A program made the position numbers and the translations under genes. Below, piece after piece: positions 47,935-60,599 of a DNA stretch of 64,000 nt. The DNA is from Icerya purchasi (lineage: Eukaryota; Arthropoda; Insecta; Hemiptera; Monophlebidae). Under the pieces are notes generated by a model, which saw only the letters and a list, made by a program, of their open reading frames with translations, made no database searches and was not told the DNA's origin. Position 1 is the first letter of the stretch, and the number at the start of each line of letters is the position of its first letter. The DNA lies in contig CM077116.1 in NCBI GenBank assembly GCA_039619475.1, forward strand, positions 251,706,440-251,770,439, read 5' to 3'.

Positions 47935-50140
47935 CTCGGATTGCTCTAATCCATCTCAATATGTTTCTGTTTTATTTTAATACTATATAGATTAAGAATG
48001 TTTGGTTTAGAATAAAATCGGGATAGTTTTGTCTTCGATGTAGAGGGCTGTAAACAATCTTAGAGCATTAAGAAAAACCATGAGAAAAAAAAAAAACGAT
48101 AAGAACCACTACTCCGAGATAACAAAATATTTATTTTCCCGGTAAATTTATTTAAAAATTTAATAGGATACCGATGAACATTTATGTTATGTTTATTATA
48201 AACGAAGTTCAAAGTACAAAGTTAAAAAGCGTGTAATTTATGAATATTTGTTTATTGTTCGGGAATGTTATCATTTTTTAGCTACCACGAATACATAAAA
48301 TTAACCCTAAAAACAAATTATCTTCCTGTTTGCGGTGCAATTCGAAAAACGGCATTAGGATGTAAGCATATTTCAAAAACTTTTTTTTAATATTCCCGTA
48401 AACAAAATTAATATATGTACATATATTCGTCAAAAACCATAATTTTATATTTTCATTTGTTTAAACTGATCCTTCCGTTGATATTATTTATGTACGCTTT
48501 TTTAAAGTAATAAAAAATAATTTACTTTCTTATGTATTCTTATATATTTTATATATTTTTGAAATTTACTTAATAAGGCGCAGAAAATCTTTAACCAATT
48601 TCATCGGTTCGGCACATACATACATATGTACATATATGTATGTATGTATATTTTTTTTGCAGAAATATTTTCCTATTGACAGATATTGAGAAAGCATTTT
48701 TATGTTTAAATGCGTGAATTAGAGTTTTTGAAATTTAGCAGCAGGATTTGAAATCTCTCACGGTCAATTCCACGTATAGCGTTGTTATTTACGGTAGCGT
48801 TAATAGCCAAAACAGTTCATTTAGGAACGTTCTGTAAAATGCATTCTAATACGCACTTTATTTTAACGGATTGATAGGTAGCGCCATCTGTTGTCAAGTC
48901 AATATTACGATTAATTTCCATAGTATACATTAGATGGCAATAATATATACAATATTGAACCGTTTTAATCTCTGATATCCGAAGTTTTAAAATTTTTTAA
49001 TCGATATATGTATGTATGTGAGATCATCTATCGGTGTGATTACGAATGTGTAAAAGCTCCATCCTGTTCGATTGATTAGGGCAAATGCCTGCGAGAAAGT
49101 TCACAAGACAACGGCACTTCTTCAAGAACGTCGCCGTGTTGGTTAGAACAAATCTACTTACGCCCGTTATATTGTTTAAACATTTACTGATTTTAATACC
49201 GTTAACTTCAGATTACCTTTTTGTTCTGTTTTCCTTTCCGTTCAATATCCTGCAATGGTATTAAATATTCACGTTAACTTTTTAATACGAAACCTCTAAC
49301 GATGCCACTTAACAGGAAATAACGAAATTGGGCGCCGTCACAGGATAATGCTCAGTTTTTTTAGCTTATATAATTATATTTACACTATCGTAATCATTTT
49401 ATTTAAATTTTTACGTTTAATTTATATTTACCGTATTGATGATTTTATTTGAAATATATTTTGCGCCGTCACGAGATAACGATTGCACTTTTAGAGTTTA
49501 TTAAAAAGTAACAAAACAATTATTTAGCACGGTAAAAAAGTAATAAATTTATTTACACTATTATTAAAAAAATAAATGAAGAAATAATATCTTTATTTCG
49601 TGATGAAATCTATTTATTTACGCTTTACAGAACGGATTTAAATATTACGCCAATTCCGATGTACGAGATGTGTCGTTATAGAGCTATGCAGATGATAATT
49701 TCTAATAATATTTCTGGCTTGTATTTGTTTTAATTACATTTTTAAGTCGACAATCGAATAATGTAGTATATACAAAAACGTAATCTTCGTTGTAATATAC
49801 ACATATTAGCGTTAAATTTTCGACAGTTCGTACGATATTGTTGCGATTTGATATTATCTTTTGATTCTTCTTTCGAGAATAATGACTTTTTAACAAAGTG
49901 TTGATTGATTTCGTTTCTTTAATACCTTCTATGACACCATTAACTGCTACTGTCACAAAAATTACAAATGATGCGACCCAATTGTTTCGTACTTATTCTA
50001 TATATGTATATGTATGTATTTTATAAGAAAAATTAAAAAAAAAAACACATTTTTTTAAACAAAATTTAAAATATTTATTTACTTTATTCCATATTCATTT
50101 TTATGTTAATAATAACCTAATTCGATGTTGCATATCTGTC
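47935..50140. other. AT-rich intergenic DNA
   Basis: No gene seen. It holds an (ACAT)/(GTAT) palindromic microsatellite at about 48,617-48,652 and a GCGCCATCTG motif at 48,891. Short frames are not significant. Confidence 0.5.
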
Positions 50141-50744
50141 AGGCGTTGTTGGGTATTTTTCTAATTTCGAGTGCTTACTTCCCTAGTTCGACAAATAGTA
50201 AAGATAAAAAAAGCATTTGATATAGTTCTTTAATTAATAATTCGCTTACAATAAATACAGATCTATGTGAATTTTTTTTTTGCTTTTAAAAAAGTATTTT
50301 AATGAAACAATACGAAAAAGTAGAGTCATAATTTTAACGTTGCATACTGTAGTCGAATCCAGACATTAAAAATAACATACTTCCGCAAAATCTCCATGTA
50401 CTGTAGATTGAATTCAAGTATAAATACGAAAGACAGATCATCCGCTTTCCGTAAAGATAAGCAGTATTTCATAAATAGGGAAAAATTTAAAAAAAGCAAA
50501 AAACAACAGCCAGATAAATTTATTAAAATCATTTAGAAAATTAAAATCAGGAAACCTGGAAAGCAACCTACACTACATAGAGATCTTGCGGAAGTATGTT
50601 ATTTTATAAATGTCTGAATTCGTCTACAATATGCAACGTTAATAACATATAAGCTGCACATATGCTGTTGTGCTGGGAGGATTATTGCATTTACTATTTG
50701 GTATTTTGTGCTGTTACTCATATAATGTTAGATATCAGAAAACA

Positions 50745-51180
50745 TTTCATAAAGAGCTTTATTTGAAGCGTTGCTCTTTATGAATGCGAAACGTGGACGC
50801 TGCTAAAGAAAGACAAATGCAAACTGGAAGCATTTGAAACGTGGTGTTGGCGACACATGCTAAAGGCAAAATGGACGGATAAAATTTCGAACTGCATGAC
50901 ATTATCCGGAGTTAAGGAAAAACGAGAAATACTAAATACAATAGAAAGGAGAAGAAATTCGGCCATAGGACATACGTCACTCAATGTGGATTACTAACTT
51001 ATTAGAAGGAAAAACAACAGGGTCAAAGAGGAAGTCCTCGAAGGAGATTTATGGATGAAATAAAAGGAAGGAGGTTATACGCGGAAGTTAAAGCATCAGC
51101 CAGAGCACGCGAAAATCTGACACGTGGCCATGTTACTCACCAACCCTTGGGTTGAGGAGAAGATGATGACTGATATAATG
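50745..51180 (+). pseudogene. RTE-like LINE, RT C-terminal fragment
   Basis: Conceptual translation gives SVALYECETWTLLKKDKCKL, EAFETWCWRHMLKAKWTDKI and GVKEKREILNTIERRRNSAIGH, matching the well-known C-terminal signature (ALYGSETW...EAFEMWCWRRML...W) of endonuclease-reverse transcriptases of the RTE type. A stop precedes SVALYE, and frame breaks follow after IGH. The fragment ends in a GATGATGA-rich tail near 51,160-51,170, as RTE elements often do. The RT core and endonuclease are absent. Confidence 0.78.
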
Positions 51181-51248
51181 ATCCATCTGTATTTTAAATA
51201 AGCTGATCAGTATATTTTTGGCTATATTCGCAGAGTTCCCGTCCTCCA

Positions 51249-51283
<35 letters not shown>
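51249..51283. repeat. Poly-A tract (~34 bases)
   Basis: Uninterrupted A run following GTCCTCCAC. It may be a retroelement tail, but no element is recognised immediately upstream. Confidence 0.9.
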
Positions 51284-51284
<1 letters not shown>

Positions 51285-51429
51285 ACCGTAGATGTAGAAG
51301 ATTTTATAAAAATGGATAAGATTGTAAAAAAAGTAGTAGCGGACACGAAGAGGTTTATTTGATTTCTTTTAATAATCAGCGAATGCGACCTTCGTAAATA
51401 AAGAATTATGGTATGCACCTTCATTTTTA

Positions 51430-51600
51430 ACCGACTTCAAAAAAGGAGGAGGTATTCAATTCGACTGTTTTTTTTTATGTGTGTTACCACAGAACTTTCT
51501 TCTAGATGAACCGATTTTAATGATTCTTCTTTTATTTGAAAGGTGGTGTTTGTCATGTGGTCCCATTTAAATTTGATCAAGGTCTGACCGATAGTTTTTG
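51430..51600 (+). repeat. 'ACCGACTTC' repeat, copy 2
   Basis: Starts TTAACCGACTTCAAAAAAGG, then GAGGTATTCAATTCGACTG, then GATGAACCGATTTTAATGAT, as in 39,130-39,300 but better preserved. The opposite strand carries a 71-codon open frame, which may derive from coding sequence of an unknown element but is not a gene here. Confidence 0.6.
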
Positions 51601-52559
51601 AGTTATCCTTAATAGTAATGCGGGAGATTGAAGCTTTTTGGATGCTTTTCATTCATGATTGTTTTCACCGTCGGATTAGATTTATTGACTTAAAGTACTA
51701 TAAATTTGCCAAATTACCATGGAAATGTAGCTTTTGGTGTTTTCACACCGTGGAAATATCTGTTCTTATTAAAATGTTTTAATTTAATTGAATAAAAATG
51801 CACTAAAAAGTAACGAAATAAAATGTTTTTTTACAAAAAATAAATACCGATGATACTTGAAGGTTTATTATAAAAATTTAAAAATGCACTAAAAAGGTAA
51901 AAAATAATTACTCCCGATAAGAAAATATATATGTATATCAGAGTGATATAGCACACTTAAGTGGTGGTGATATCGTAATTCTTATACAACATTAATACCT
52001 TAATTAGATTAGGATTCATATTACATATTAAAAGAACAATCTAATCGACATTTATTGTTGCTTAATCGTGTAACAAATAAAAATGATGGTGTTTTGAATG
52101 AATCGTAATTTAACCCGAAATACTACTTTTGTTGTATTTTCGTAATATTACACTACAGTGCTCTTCCGCATACGTAATGTTTAACGTTAACCTTTTGATT
52201 TAAATATAGGAGGAACGCAATGCCGATTTTTTTTTTAGGAAATTTAAAAAGCATCATCTTCCGTGGAATGTTTGTTTATCCTTTCACTGTTCAAAGTCAG
52301 TCGAAAGATAGGGATGTTCGTTTCGATAAGTTCTTGTGTCTGCTGTGCTACTCCTATTGATATTATGACTCTACTTTTTCCTATTGTTTCATTGAAGTAC
52401 TTTTTTAAAGCAAAAAAAAAAATTCACATAGATCTGTATTTATTGTAAGCGAGTTATTAATTAAAGAACTATATCAAATGCTTTTTTCTATCTTTACTAT
52501 TTGTCGAACTGGGGAAGTAAGCACTTGAAATTAGAAAAATACCCAACAATAAAACGCCT

Positions 52560-55002
52560 AAGAGCAAATTTATAGCGAGACCCCCACCCCACCCTCCTCT
52601 TTTAAGGAACCCTATTCTCGATTATTAATTTTCATAAATTCAGATAAATTTATTAAAACCATTTAAAAAATTAAAATCAGGAAGCAATTCTTCGAATAGA
52701 TTTCTCGATGCGCGCAATGTATGTACATGTAAATGTACGTATGTTGGTCGCGTAGGTAGAACTTTGTGATACGTTTTAGCTTGAAAAACTATGCTATTTA
52801 CATTCGCTTTATATTATTCGACACGTATATCGATATAAAATGGCGATTGTTACATTTTGAATACATTTGTTTCAGAAAGTTTTTAGTACACTAAGAAAGT
52901 GCGAAGAGAAGTAATTTAGTTATTTCGTAACAACTAATCATTAAATATAATACTAATCAGTGCTTCTTGACATCGATTATATCACGGTTGAATTATAAAA
53001 AAAAAACATATTTTCTTGTTGGTTTTTTTTTATTATTTTTTCAAAAATTATTTAGAGGTTGCAATGCAGGTAAAATCCGTAAAGCGCTCCTATCCATTTG
53101 AAACGAATTATCTATTTCATAACTATGTACAAAATTCGCAAAAGATAACTTTGAAAGTGAATAGTTTTGCAGGAATTTTTTAAAAAGGATAACGACAGGA
53201 AGTATCGATAACTTTAAAAACTTTAAACGGTATAAAATTGGTTTTTAATAATTCCTGGAAATTTTCATCAAAATGTAAACATTTTCAAAGACAGTTTCAT
53301 CACCAAACGGATTCTTCAATTTACTAGCCAGTACGGCTTGTGCAATTCTTGAATCTTCGTGCGTGCATTGGACTAGATATTAAGTGACAGTGCTATTTTA
53401 GAAACGGAGGCTAAATCGTTTTAGTGAAATACAGTTTTAGGTAATAAATATGCATTCAACTACCAATTTTGACGACACCAAACTGTCAACTGAATAAATG
53501 CGGTATTATCGTTTTTTCCTACTTCATCTATCCTATCATGAAACAAAAGATTTTTCTGATTTTTTTTTTCATCAGTAAAAGATGATTTTTTGCAAAAATG
53601 TAACAAATGCCGAACGGCCGGCAACGGTTCAAGAGTATAAACTAATTGGAAATGAGCTAGATGACGCGACTGATCAGAATATTGCATGTCTGCTTGGCGA
53701 TAATAATTAGAAAATCATTGGTGTGCCACCTGATTTTCAAGCAGCCAGAACATGAAATTAGTTTAGTACATCTTTGTCACAAGTTCAATTAGGCAAAAAA
53801 AAAAAAAAGGATGCGATTTACATTTTTTTGTCATTATTAACTAATCTTTGCGAAGGAAAACTTACTGTTAATTAATAAAAAGCGTTGAAAAATATTCATG
53901 CACACGAGAAACAAAAATATTTCAATTTCGAGAAATAGTGTGCTTAATCTAAACGTTATGTGGTACGTGTATTTAATAATCACGTTATCAGTGAGGTTTT
54001 CGTAATAAAAGAAAAGTTTTATACGAAATCAACGAATGCTTTAAGTCTACCTCGTCTGTAACGAAAAATTAAATGCAGATAGATAATAAAACTGCAGAAT
54101 TTCCATTTTCACTTGAAATTTTTTTAAATTACAAAAAATTATAATATAATTAAATTAAACGGTAGTATTACGTACATCTAAAGAATGAATTGGAGGAACA
54201 TTCAAAAATAAGCATTACATGTAAAAATTATTAAAAAAAATAACGTAATTATTTGAAAGGAAAGAACAAAAAAAATGAACTAAAAGGATTGGAATTTCCA
54301 CTATTAAGCTTACATTTTATTTGTAAATATTTAAACTTTTTATACTTATATTTTTTAATTATGCGTAAAATTTTATAAATATTTATGCAATTTCAATTTT
54401 GAATTTAAAAATGGAAAAATAGTGGTGGTAGCTGTTATAAGGAAAAGTATTTTATCGTAACAAAATTGTGTTAGGATTGCCAATAAAAACATTTCATTCT
54501 AGTATTTTTCTTTATAATCAATAATCGAAAATTGTCTGCCTTCTTTCCTATACTTTATTTTAGGCTAGTTTTCTTCTGGATTACAGATTGTCATAGACAC
54601 AAGTTTCTTTATCAACAAAAAATAAAAAAAATTGAAGAAAAATATTTTTAAGAGACAGCGATGCAATAAATATTTTGATAACTTATTAAAATACTAGTTG
54701 TAATTAAAGGATATTTTTATACATTTTAAGTTACATATTTCCATGACGTATTTCTATACATTCATATCAATAGTCGTCTTTTACTGTTTTATTTTCTTTT
54801 GTTTTTTTGTACATGTAGTAATCGGCTGCAAGGTTTTTTTTGTTAATAAATATATTTTATAATAATACATGTACATATGTATTTAAAAATGATATACCTT
54901 AATATAATTAAAAATACATTTGAGTACGTTTTTGTAAGAGAAAAAAATATTATGTATTCAGTATATACATTTTTTTAAATTCATAATTATGTATTCAGTA
55001 TG

Positions 55003-55058
<56 letters not shown>

Positions 55059-55839
55059 AATTCAATTTTGCTGAAATTTTTTTTAAAGCGCGTTAAAAAC
55101 TAAAAAATTCAAAATACTGTACAGAAACTCATAATAAAGAAAATATAAATCAGTCAAATGATAAGAATTAAAAATCGAATAAAAAAAAAAGATTTGTTTT
55201 TCTGTATAATGAAAAGTTTTTTTCAAATAAAAAAAAATAGTTTCTGCAGTATACAAGTATACAACTTTGCTAAGGATTTTAAAAAAGTTTGAAAATTTAC
55301 AATTATATATTATTTATTTTAAAAAATACGCGAAAAATGATATATGAAATAACAGTTCATTGTATATAAGGCAACTACACTTTTAATAAAAATTATTACA
55401 TTTTTATTGTTTTTGTTATTAAATTTTAACTTTATATTTGCCTCGCGTAAATTTTAAATGTTTGTTTTCACATTTTTAATATTAATTTTAGAATTTAAAA
55501 TTTGTAATCGAATGTTTATTTTTTCCTACATGGCGATAATTTTGTTTTTTAGATTTAAAATCGGGTTATCGTTGCAGCAGAGTAAAATTGATTGTACGGT
55601 GGAAATATGGGTTTAACAGAAGTTGTTCTTCGTATGTTGCTTTAGATAAACTATTAAAGATTGTTGTGATAATTGAGCGTTCTAAAAAGTGCTACACTGT
55701 GTTGATCTTAATTTTGTGTATTTTTAACACCGATTTTGGCCAAAATTTTTAATCCCGAGTTAGGCGATGTTTTTTCGTGCATGAAATTTTACTGGGAGTT
55801 AGAAATTACGTTTCTTTCGTGGTATTATAATTACGGTTT
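52560..55839. other. AT-rich intergenic DNA
   Basis: No exon or transposon with ends recognised. Contains an imperfect local duplication around TATGTATTCAGTAT at 54,951 and 54,989, next to a (TA)n tract. Confidence 0.45.
55004..55055. repeat. (TA)n microsatellite
   Basis: About 22 TA units, preceded by TGTATATACA. Confidence 0.95.
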
Positions 55840-55905
55840 ATTTTTAGATCGCCGTCCGTTTCGTTAGTTGCTAGCAGTTTTGTATATAAATAAAGCTCAG
55901 AGATG
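55840..55905 (+). other. Possible 5' exon of an unseen downstream gene
   Basis: A short stretch with more CpG than its surroundings (ATCGCCGTCCGTTTCGTTAG) leads to AGAGATG directly followed by the strong donor GTAAGT at 55,906-55,911. A start codon as the last codon before an intron is common in short housekeeping genes. No matching downstream exon is recognisable in the remaining 8 kb, so this is weakly supported. Confidence 0.22.
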
Positions 55906-55911
55906 GTAAGT

Positions 55912-58900
55912 TTACATTATTTAACGTTTCTTTCGCAACGTGTGCATCCGAAGGAAGATATTTTTCAAACATTTATACATTAACGAATTCGCGAGTACTT
56001 TTATTCCGTTATCTATCTATACGTTTCTCTGATTATTAATTTTTTAAGTCAAGTCGTTAAATAGCGGATAGGAATATTGACGATTGTTCAGATTTAATGG
56101 TTTTGAAAATAAAAGTTTACAGTTAAAATTAAAAAAACTGCATTATTATGTAATTTTTTTTAATAACTGATTCGTGGTTACTATTAAAAAACAGTTTAAT
56201 GGTTAGCTTTCGTGTAGTCAGTTCAAATTAATGTTCCGAAGTATTTATCTGGTGCTTTTTACTTTATTTTTTGTGTAGTGATGTGAAAAATGTTATGTGC
56301 ATGCGTATAAATACATCTCAAAGTAGATTCGCGTATATTATAGTTCTTATCTTCTTCATGAGAACGGAAAATCTCAGTTACTTTTATACATTTTCAACGA
56401 AATCCTAATTTTTATTCGTTTAAATTTCATTATATACATTTGCTCGAGGTATCATGTTATTTGGATTTTCTTTGGTATTTGAAATTTTGTTCTACGTCAA
56501 TAAATTAACGTTATGAACAGAATACATTTACCATATATATTTCTAATTGCAATTAATATTTACCCTTTATTTTTATAAGTGATTAGTAGCAAATTTTCAT
56601 TATTTTTTTATATATTATCGCGTCTGTAAGAATGTAATTAAAATTGCTGAAGTTTGCAATGTTGTATTATTTTGACGATGTTTTCTAAATGATGAGACCG
56701 CAGTATTCATTGAAATCCTATAAAGATTAGTGTCGCACCGGTAGTTCGATCATATTTTTTAATCTATGAACATAAATGTTTAGATGTTATATTGTTAAAT
56801 ATACATTTGGAGGGAAGTTGTTAGGGAAGATAACGATCAAAATCTGTTGCGCTGCTGATGTACAATTTGTACTAGATTGCGGTAATTTGATTTTTCTGTT
56901 ATCTACAGTTTAAAATGCTATGTTTTTGTTATCTGTTGTAAGTCTGGTATTTTCCAAATATCGATCCGGTTTAATATCGCATTGTTGTGCTATCGAATTC
57001 TTAAAGTCCTTTGCTAATTATGATGTATTTCGTTTCTCAAATTTACAGTTGTGTCTCGTGATTGTGTGAATGATTTGTTAGATATAACGGTTATAATATT
57101 TTCATTCATTCTTTTCTTAAAGTTTTTTACTTTAATGTTAATTTCAAAAACCAATAAAAATTTACCTTTTACACGTTCACAAAAACACTTTTTTTCCTTT
57201 TTCGGAAATAACAATCGCTTATCAGATTTCAGAGAATATTGCGAGACAATGTTCATTATTTTTATAAATTTGTTACTAATTTAAAAATAACAGAATAAAT
57301 TATAAAAATAAAGCGAAATAACCGGAAGGAAGTTGATTTGACTGAACGATTTTATAAATGTTATAAAAGCTGATAAGCTGATAGCTACATTTTGACTATA
57401 GTGGTATATAATTATGTTGCAAATAAACGCTAGTCTGAAAGTGGAAAGAGATACAAGCTTCATAATGGGTTCTGTTTTGAGATTTAAACTTTTTTGAAAC
57501 TCCTTTTGTTTTTTTGAATATAAATTCATTTTAAGTAGTTATTTTTTATCTCGATGAAATAAAACTAAAAGTAAGCAGAATGTAAATAATAAATTTTGAG
57601 CTATATTTGTATAAATTTGTTATTTGAGTTTTCGATTTCGACGTGGCTCTATTTCGATTCGCTTGTTCTAGATATAATAAACATCTGGTAACAAAAAAAT
57701 TAAGAAAAAATAAAAAAAGCGCGATCAAATCGGTGATTGAAATTAGAATAGTTTTACTTGTTTATTAATTTTTTAAATTTTGTGCAGTATTCTTTAAATC
57801 ATTATTACTTTAGTTATTATTTATGTATGCCTCATTAATTTTGGCCTGACAATTTTAATTGGTGAGGTGTCCAGCTATTGTGTTATAACAAATATTTACA
57901 CAAAATAAAATAATAGTTCAAAAATTGTAATCCTAGAATCCTGTGCCAATATTTTTTAGATTAAATATGGTAAATAGTTCTATAAAAGCTGTAATCTAGG
58001 ATCAAGTATGATATTAGAATAGAAAATTTGTAGTGCAATGAAATGACTTGATTTGTTTTAGTGCAGGATTAATATTACCCGCGCGACTATATGTATTAAT
58101 CTATTTTGGGTACGTGAATTTTTAGGAGTTTATTATTAAAAATTAATGACGTGAAAATCAGTTAAAATTGTACGATATCGGAACGGATTAATATAGAATT
58201 AAGTTGACTTAAAGTGTGCAATTAATTCCGGATTACTTGAACTAATGCGATTTTTGAAAATATAGGGCATATTTTGTTAAAATCTTCATCTAAAACAGAA
58301 AGTTCCTCGTATATCGGACTATTTTTTGTTTGCTTCGTTAGGGCCGTAAATTCTGTTGTAATAGATACAATTTGTTTCTGCTATTGTTGCTACCACTGTT
58401 TTTGATCCCCTGCTTTTTTACAAAGGGTAAATTTAATTGTGGTATGTGCACAAATATCATATATGTCGTCGCAGGAAGTAGATTCGGCTTTTCTGAGATG
58501 ATAATTCAGGTGGAGCAAATTTTCAAAAGTAAAATTTGACGGATTATACAATATTTCGAAGGAAATAGAAAATAAATCAGTATAAAATAGAGCGTACAAA
58601 CAAGCTAAAAAAAATATATACATTAGCGCGATGACGAAAATAATGAACACAATAACAAAACATCTTAAGATTGATCATATAAATATATGTAAACGTTTTC
58701 GAGGATGTCTATTTCCGGCTAGAAAAAGGAAAAGAAAAATCTATTAATAAAGATGTAAAGTATATATTGTCAGAATCTAAAAGGATTTCTAATTAATTTT
58801 AGCTTAAAAAAACAAAGAAATAAACCAAAAATATGAAATCGGAGAGAAATCCTAAACTTTCAGATATCACATATTTTGCGTTCATCATTACTGATATATT

Positions 58901-60084
58901 TATCTTTTCTAGCTGGGGATGAATGAATTAAGTCTCCTTTAGATTCCAACAATATTGATCTTTACTAAAATAATTCATTCCTATTATTTTTTATATATAT
59001 GTACTACCGTATTTTTGTTTTCCGCGTCAATGTGATTTTAGATAAATATCACGCACGTTTTATTACGTTATCTTTATTTATTTATTTTTTATTTTCTAAT
59101 TAAAAATAAGTGATAATAATTCAGAGCTCCTTTAGATATTCAAATAATATTATATATTACATTTACTTGTATTAATACATTTTTCTCTTTTCTTTATTAG
59201 TACTAAAAATTGGATATTTGCATAAAAGGTTTCCAGCATATATTCGATTTGAATATGTTTCCAAGATGTTTGCTTTTGTTTTTAGAATTCCCACTATTTT
59301 TAACTAATTATCAAGCAGGATGTCTGCACTACATTTTACGAACCAAAGTAGTGAACAGTTACTCACAGTGTTCCGTTCCATTTTTGATTTCACATATATT
59401 TTTACAGTTCGAATGTAATTAATATGTATTATTAATTCTAGATTGCAATTATATCGGTTCAGATTATAGCTGAAAGGTTTCTTGTTGAATGAAAATTGTC
59501 CTTGCATTTGTTCGTTCTGGTTGAGCACACTTAAGTTATCATTTTTCTTCGTATTTTTTTCAGCGCGCACTATCATTTTTATTTTCGCCTATTTCATCTG
59601 ATTAACGATATTTTAAGGTCAAGTAAATTTTTTTCTTTTTAGTAATCAAATGCTTCTAATTCACGTTCCTATTTATGATGATAAGAAATTTTTTGATTTG
59701 TTCATTTTTTAATGGATTTGCGGACTCTTAATTTTTAAGGGTGCAGCGAATGGGATTAAAGAAATGTATTCAGCCTGAAGTTTGCGTCGGACTTTCAGCT
59801 TTATCAGATTATTGTTAATATTTTAAATGCTTATTCGACGTGAATAGGAAGATTTTAAAACATTTTTAATATGATATTCAGTAAAAATCGGTTTTTACAT
59901 CCTGAAATGTAGAGTCGCAGATGAAAAATTATTGCTCCTAATGACTGGTGATACATTTAATCTCAAAAGGTTTTTGCGAATAAATTTAACGAAAAACAAA
60001 AAAAATTAATAAATGTTTATTTAAAGCTTTTACAGTGAATACTCATAATAATGAAATTGCGGATACAACTGTGTTAGAAAGAAA
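55912..60084. other. AT-rich intergenic or intronic DNA
   Basis: No recognisable exon, RNA gene or transposon end. Many short AT-rich frames on both strands, none with domain resemblance. Would be intron sequence if the 55.9-kb exon is real. Confidence 0.4.
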
Positions 60085-60141
60085 TTTATTTGCTTAACGT
60101 TTCGGCCAGCTCACACTGACCATCATCAGAAGCGAACTAAA
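60085..60141 (-). ncRNA. Hammerhead ribozyme, Penelope-element type
   Basis: Read on the minus strand, every conserved part of a type I hammerhead is in order: stem I strand GCUU, core CUGAUGA, stem II strands GGUCAG and CUGGCC (one G-U pair) closing a short loop, core GAA, a palindromic ACGU for helix III, U at the cleavage position, and stem I strand AAGC. A further UUUA/UAAA pairing extends stem I beyond an internal loop. Predicted cleavage falls between plus-strand bases 60,095 and 60,096. Minimal hammerheads with very short palindromic helix III, thought to act as dimers, have been described in the terminal repeats of Penelope-like retroelements. No Penelope RT or GIY-YIG frame is recognised beside it, so this is a remnant or solo copy. 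Confidence 0.82.
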
Positions 60142-60599
60142 GTAACGGAACGAAAATTGCGATTGACAAAGCGACATAAATAAAAAACGAAATTACGGAA
60201 ATTATGAAAAAAATTGTTTTTTTTTTTATGAACAAATAAAGGTTAAGCAAGCGGAACTGACATATTGTTATTCTTTGTTATGCCTATGTTGTTAGCGCAA
60301 TGTTTGTTTTGTTTTGTTAAATTCATTTTTTATGGATACGTTAATGAGGACATTAGCCGAAGAAGTGGGAAGAAGGTGAAGAAAAATAACTCGAGAGAGG
60401 CAGGAACAACAGAAGCAGAAGAAAATGAAAGAATATAAGAATTACCGTTAAGGGGAATAATACCAAGTTTTAGTAGAGAAGAGTAGAAGGGCAAAAGTCT
60501 TCAATAGAAAAAGCCGAATATTCAAAAAAAAAAAAAAAATATATGAAATTATTTAGAAAAACGTGGGTGGTGAAGAAGAGATGGTTGAATGGAGCCAGA
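60142..60599. other. Intergenic DNA between ribozyme and LINE
   Basis: A-rich sequence with no recognisable frame and a poly-A tract at about 60,526-60,539. It may contain Penelope-derived sequence upstream of the ribozyme on the minus strand, but I cannot show this. Confidence 0.4.

Larger units (their letters stand above)
50141..52559. repeat. 2.4-kb foldback structure with ~190-bp inverted ends
   Basis: The left end (50,141-50,331) and right end (52,363-52,559) are reverse complements over about 190 bases with few differences. Shared strings include GAAGTAAGCAC, ATTAGAAAAATACCCAACAA, CACATAGATCTGTATTTATT and ATTATGACTCTACTTTTTC. Inside, a second inverted pair (50,331-50,405 and 50,566-50,645) shares AATAACATACTTCCGCAA. 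A CAGATAAATTTATTAAAA segment at about 50,511 recurs in direct orientation just outside the right end at about 52,642. The interior also holds an RTE-like LINE fragment and an 'ACCGACTTC' repeat. It could be a foldback DNA element or a rearranged pair of insertions. Confidence 0.8.
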
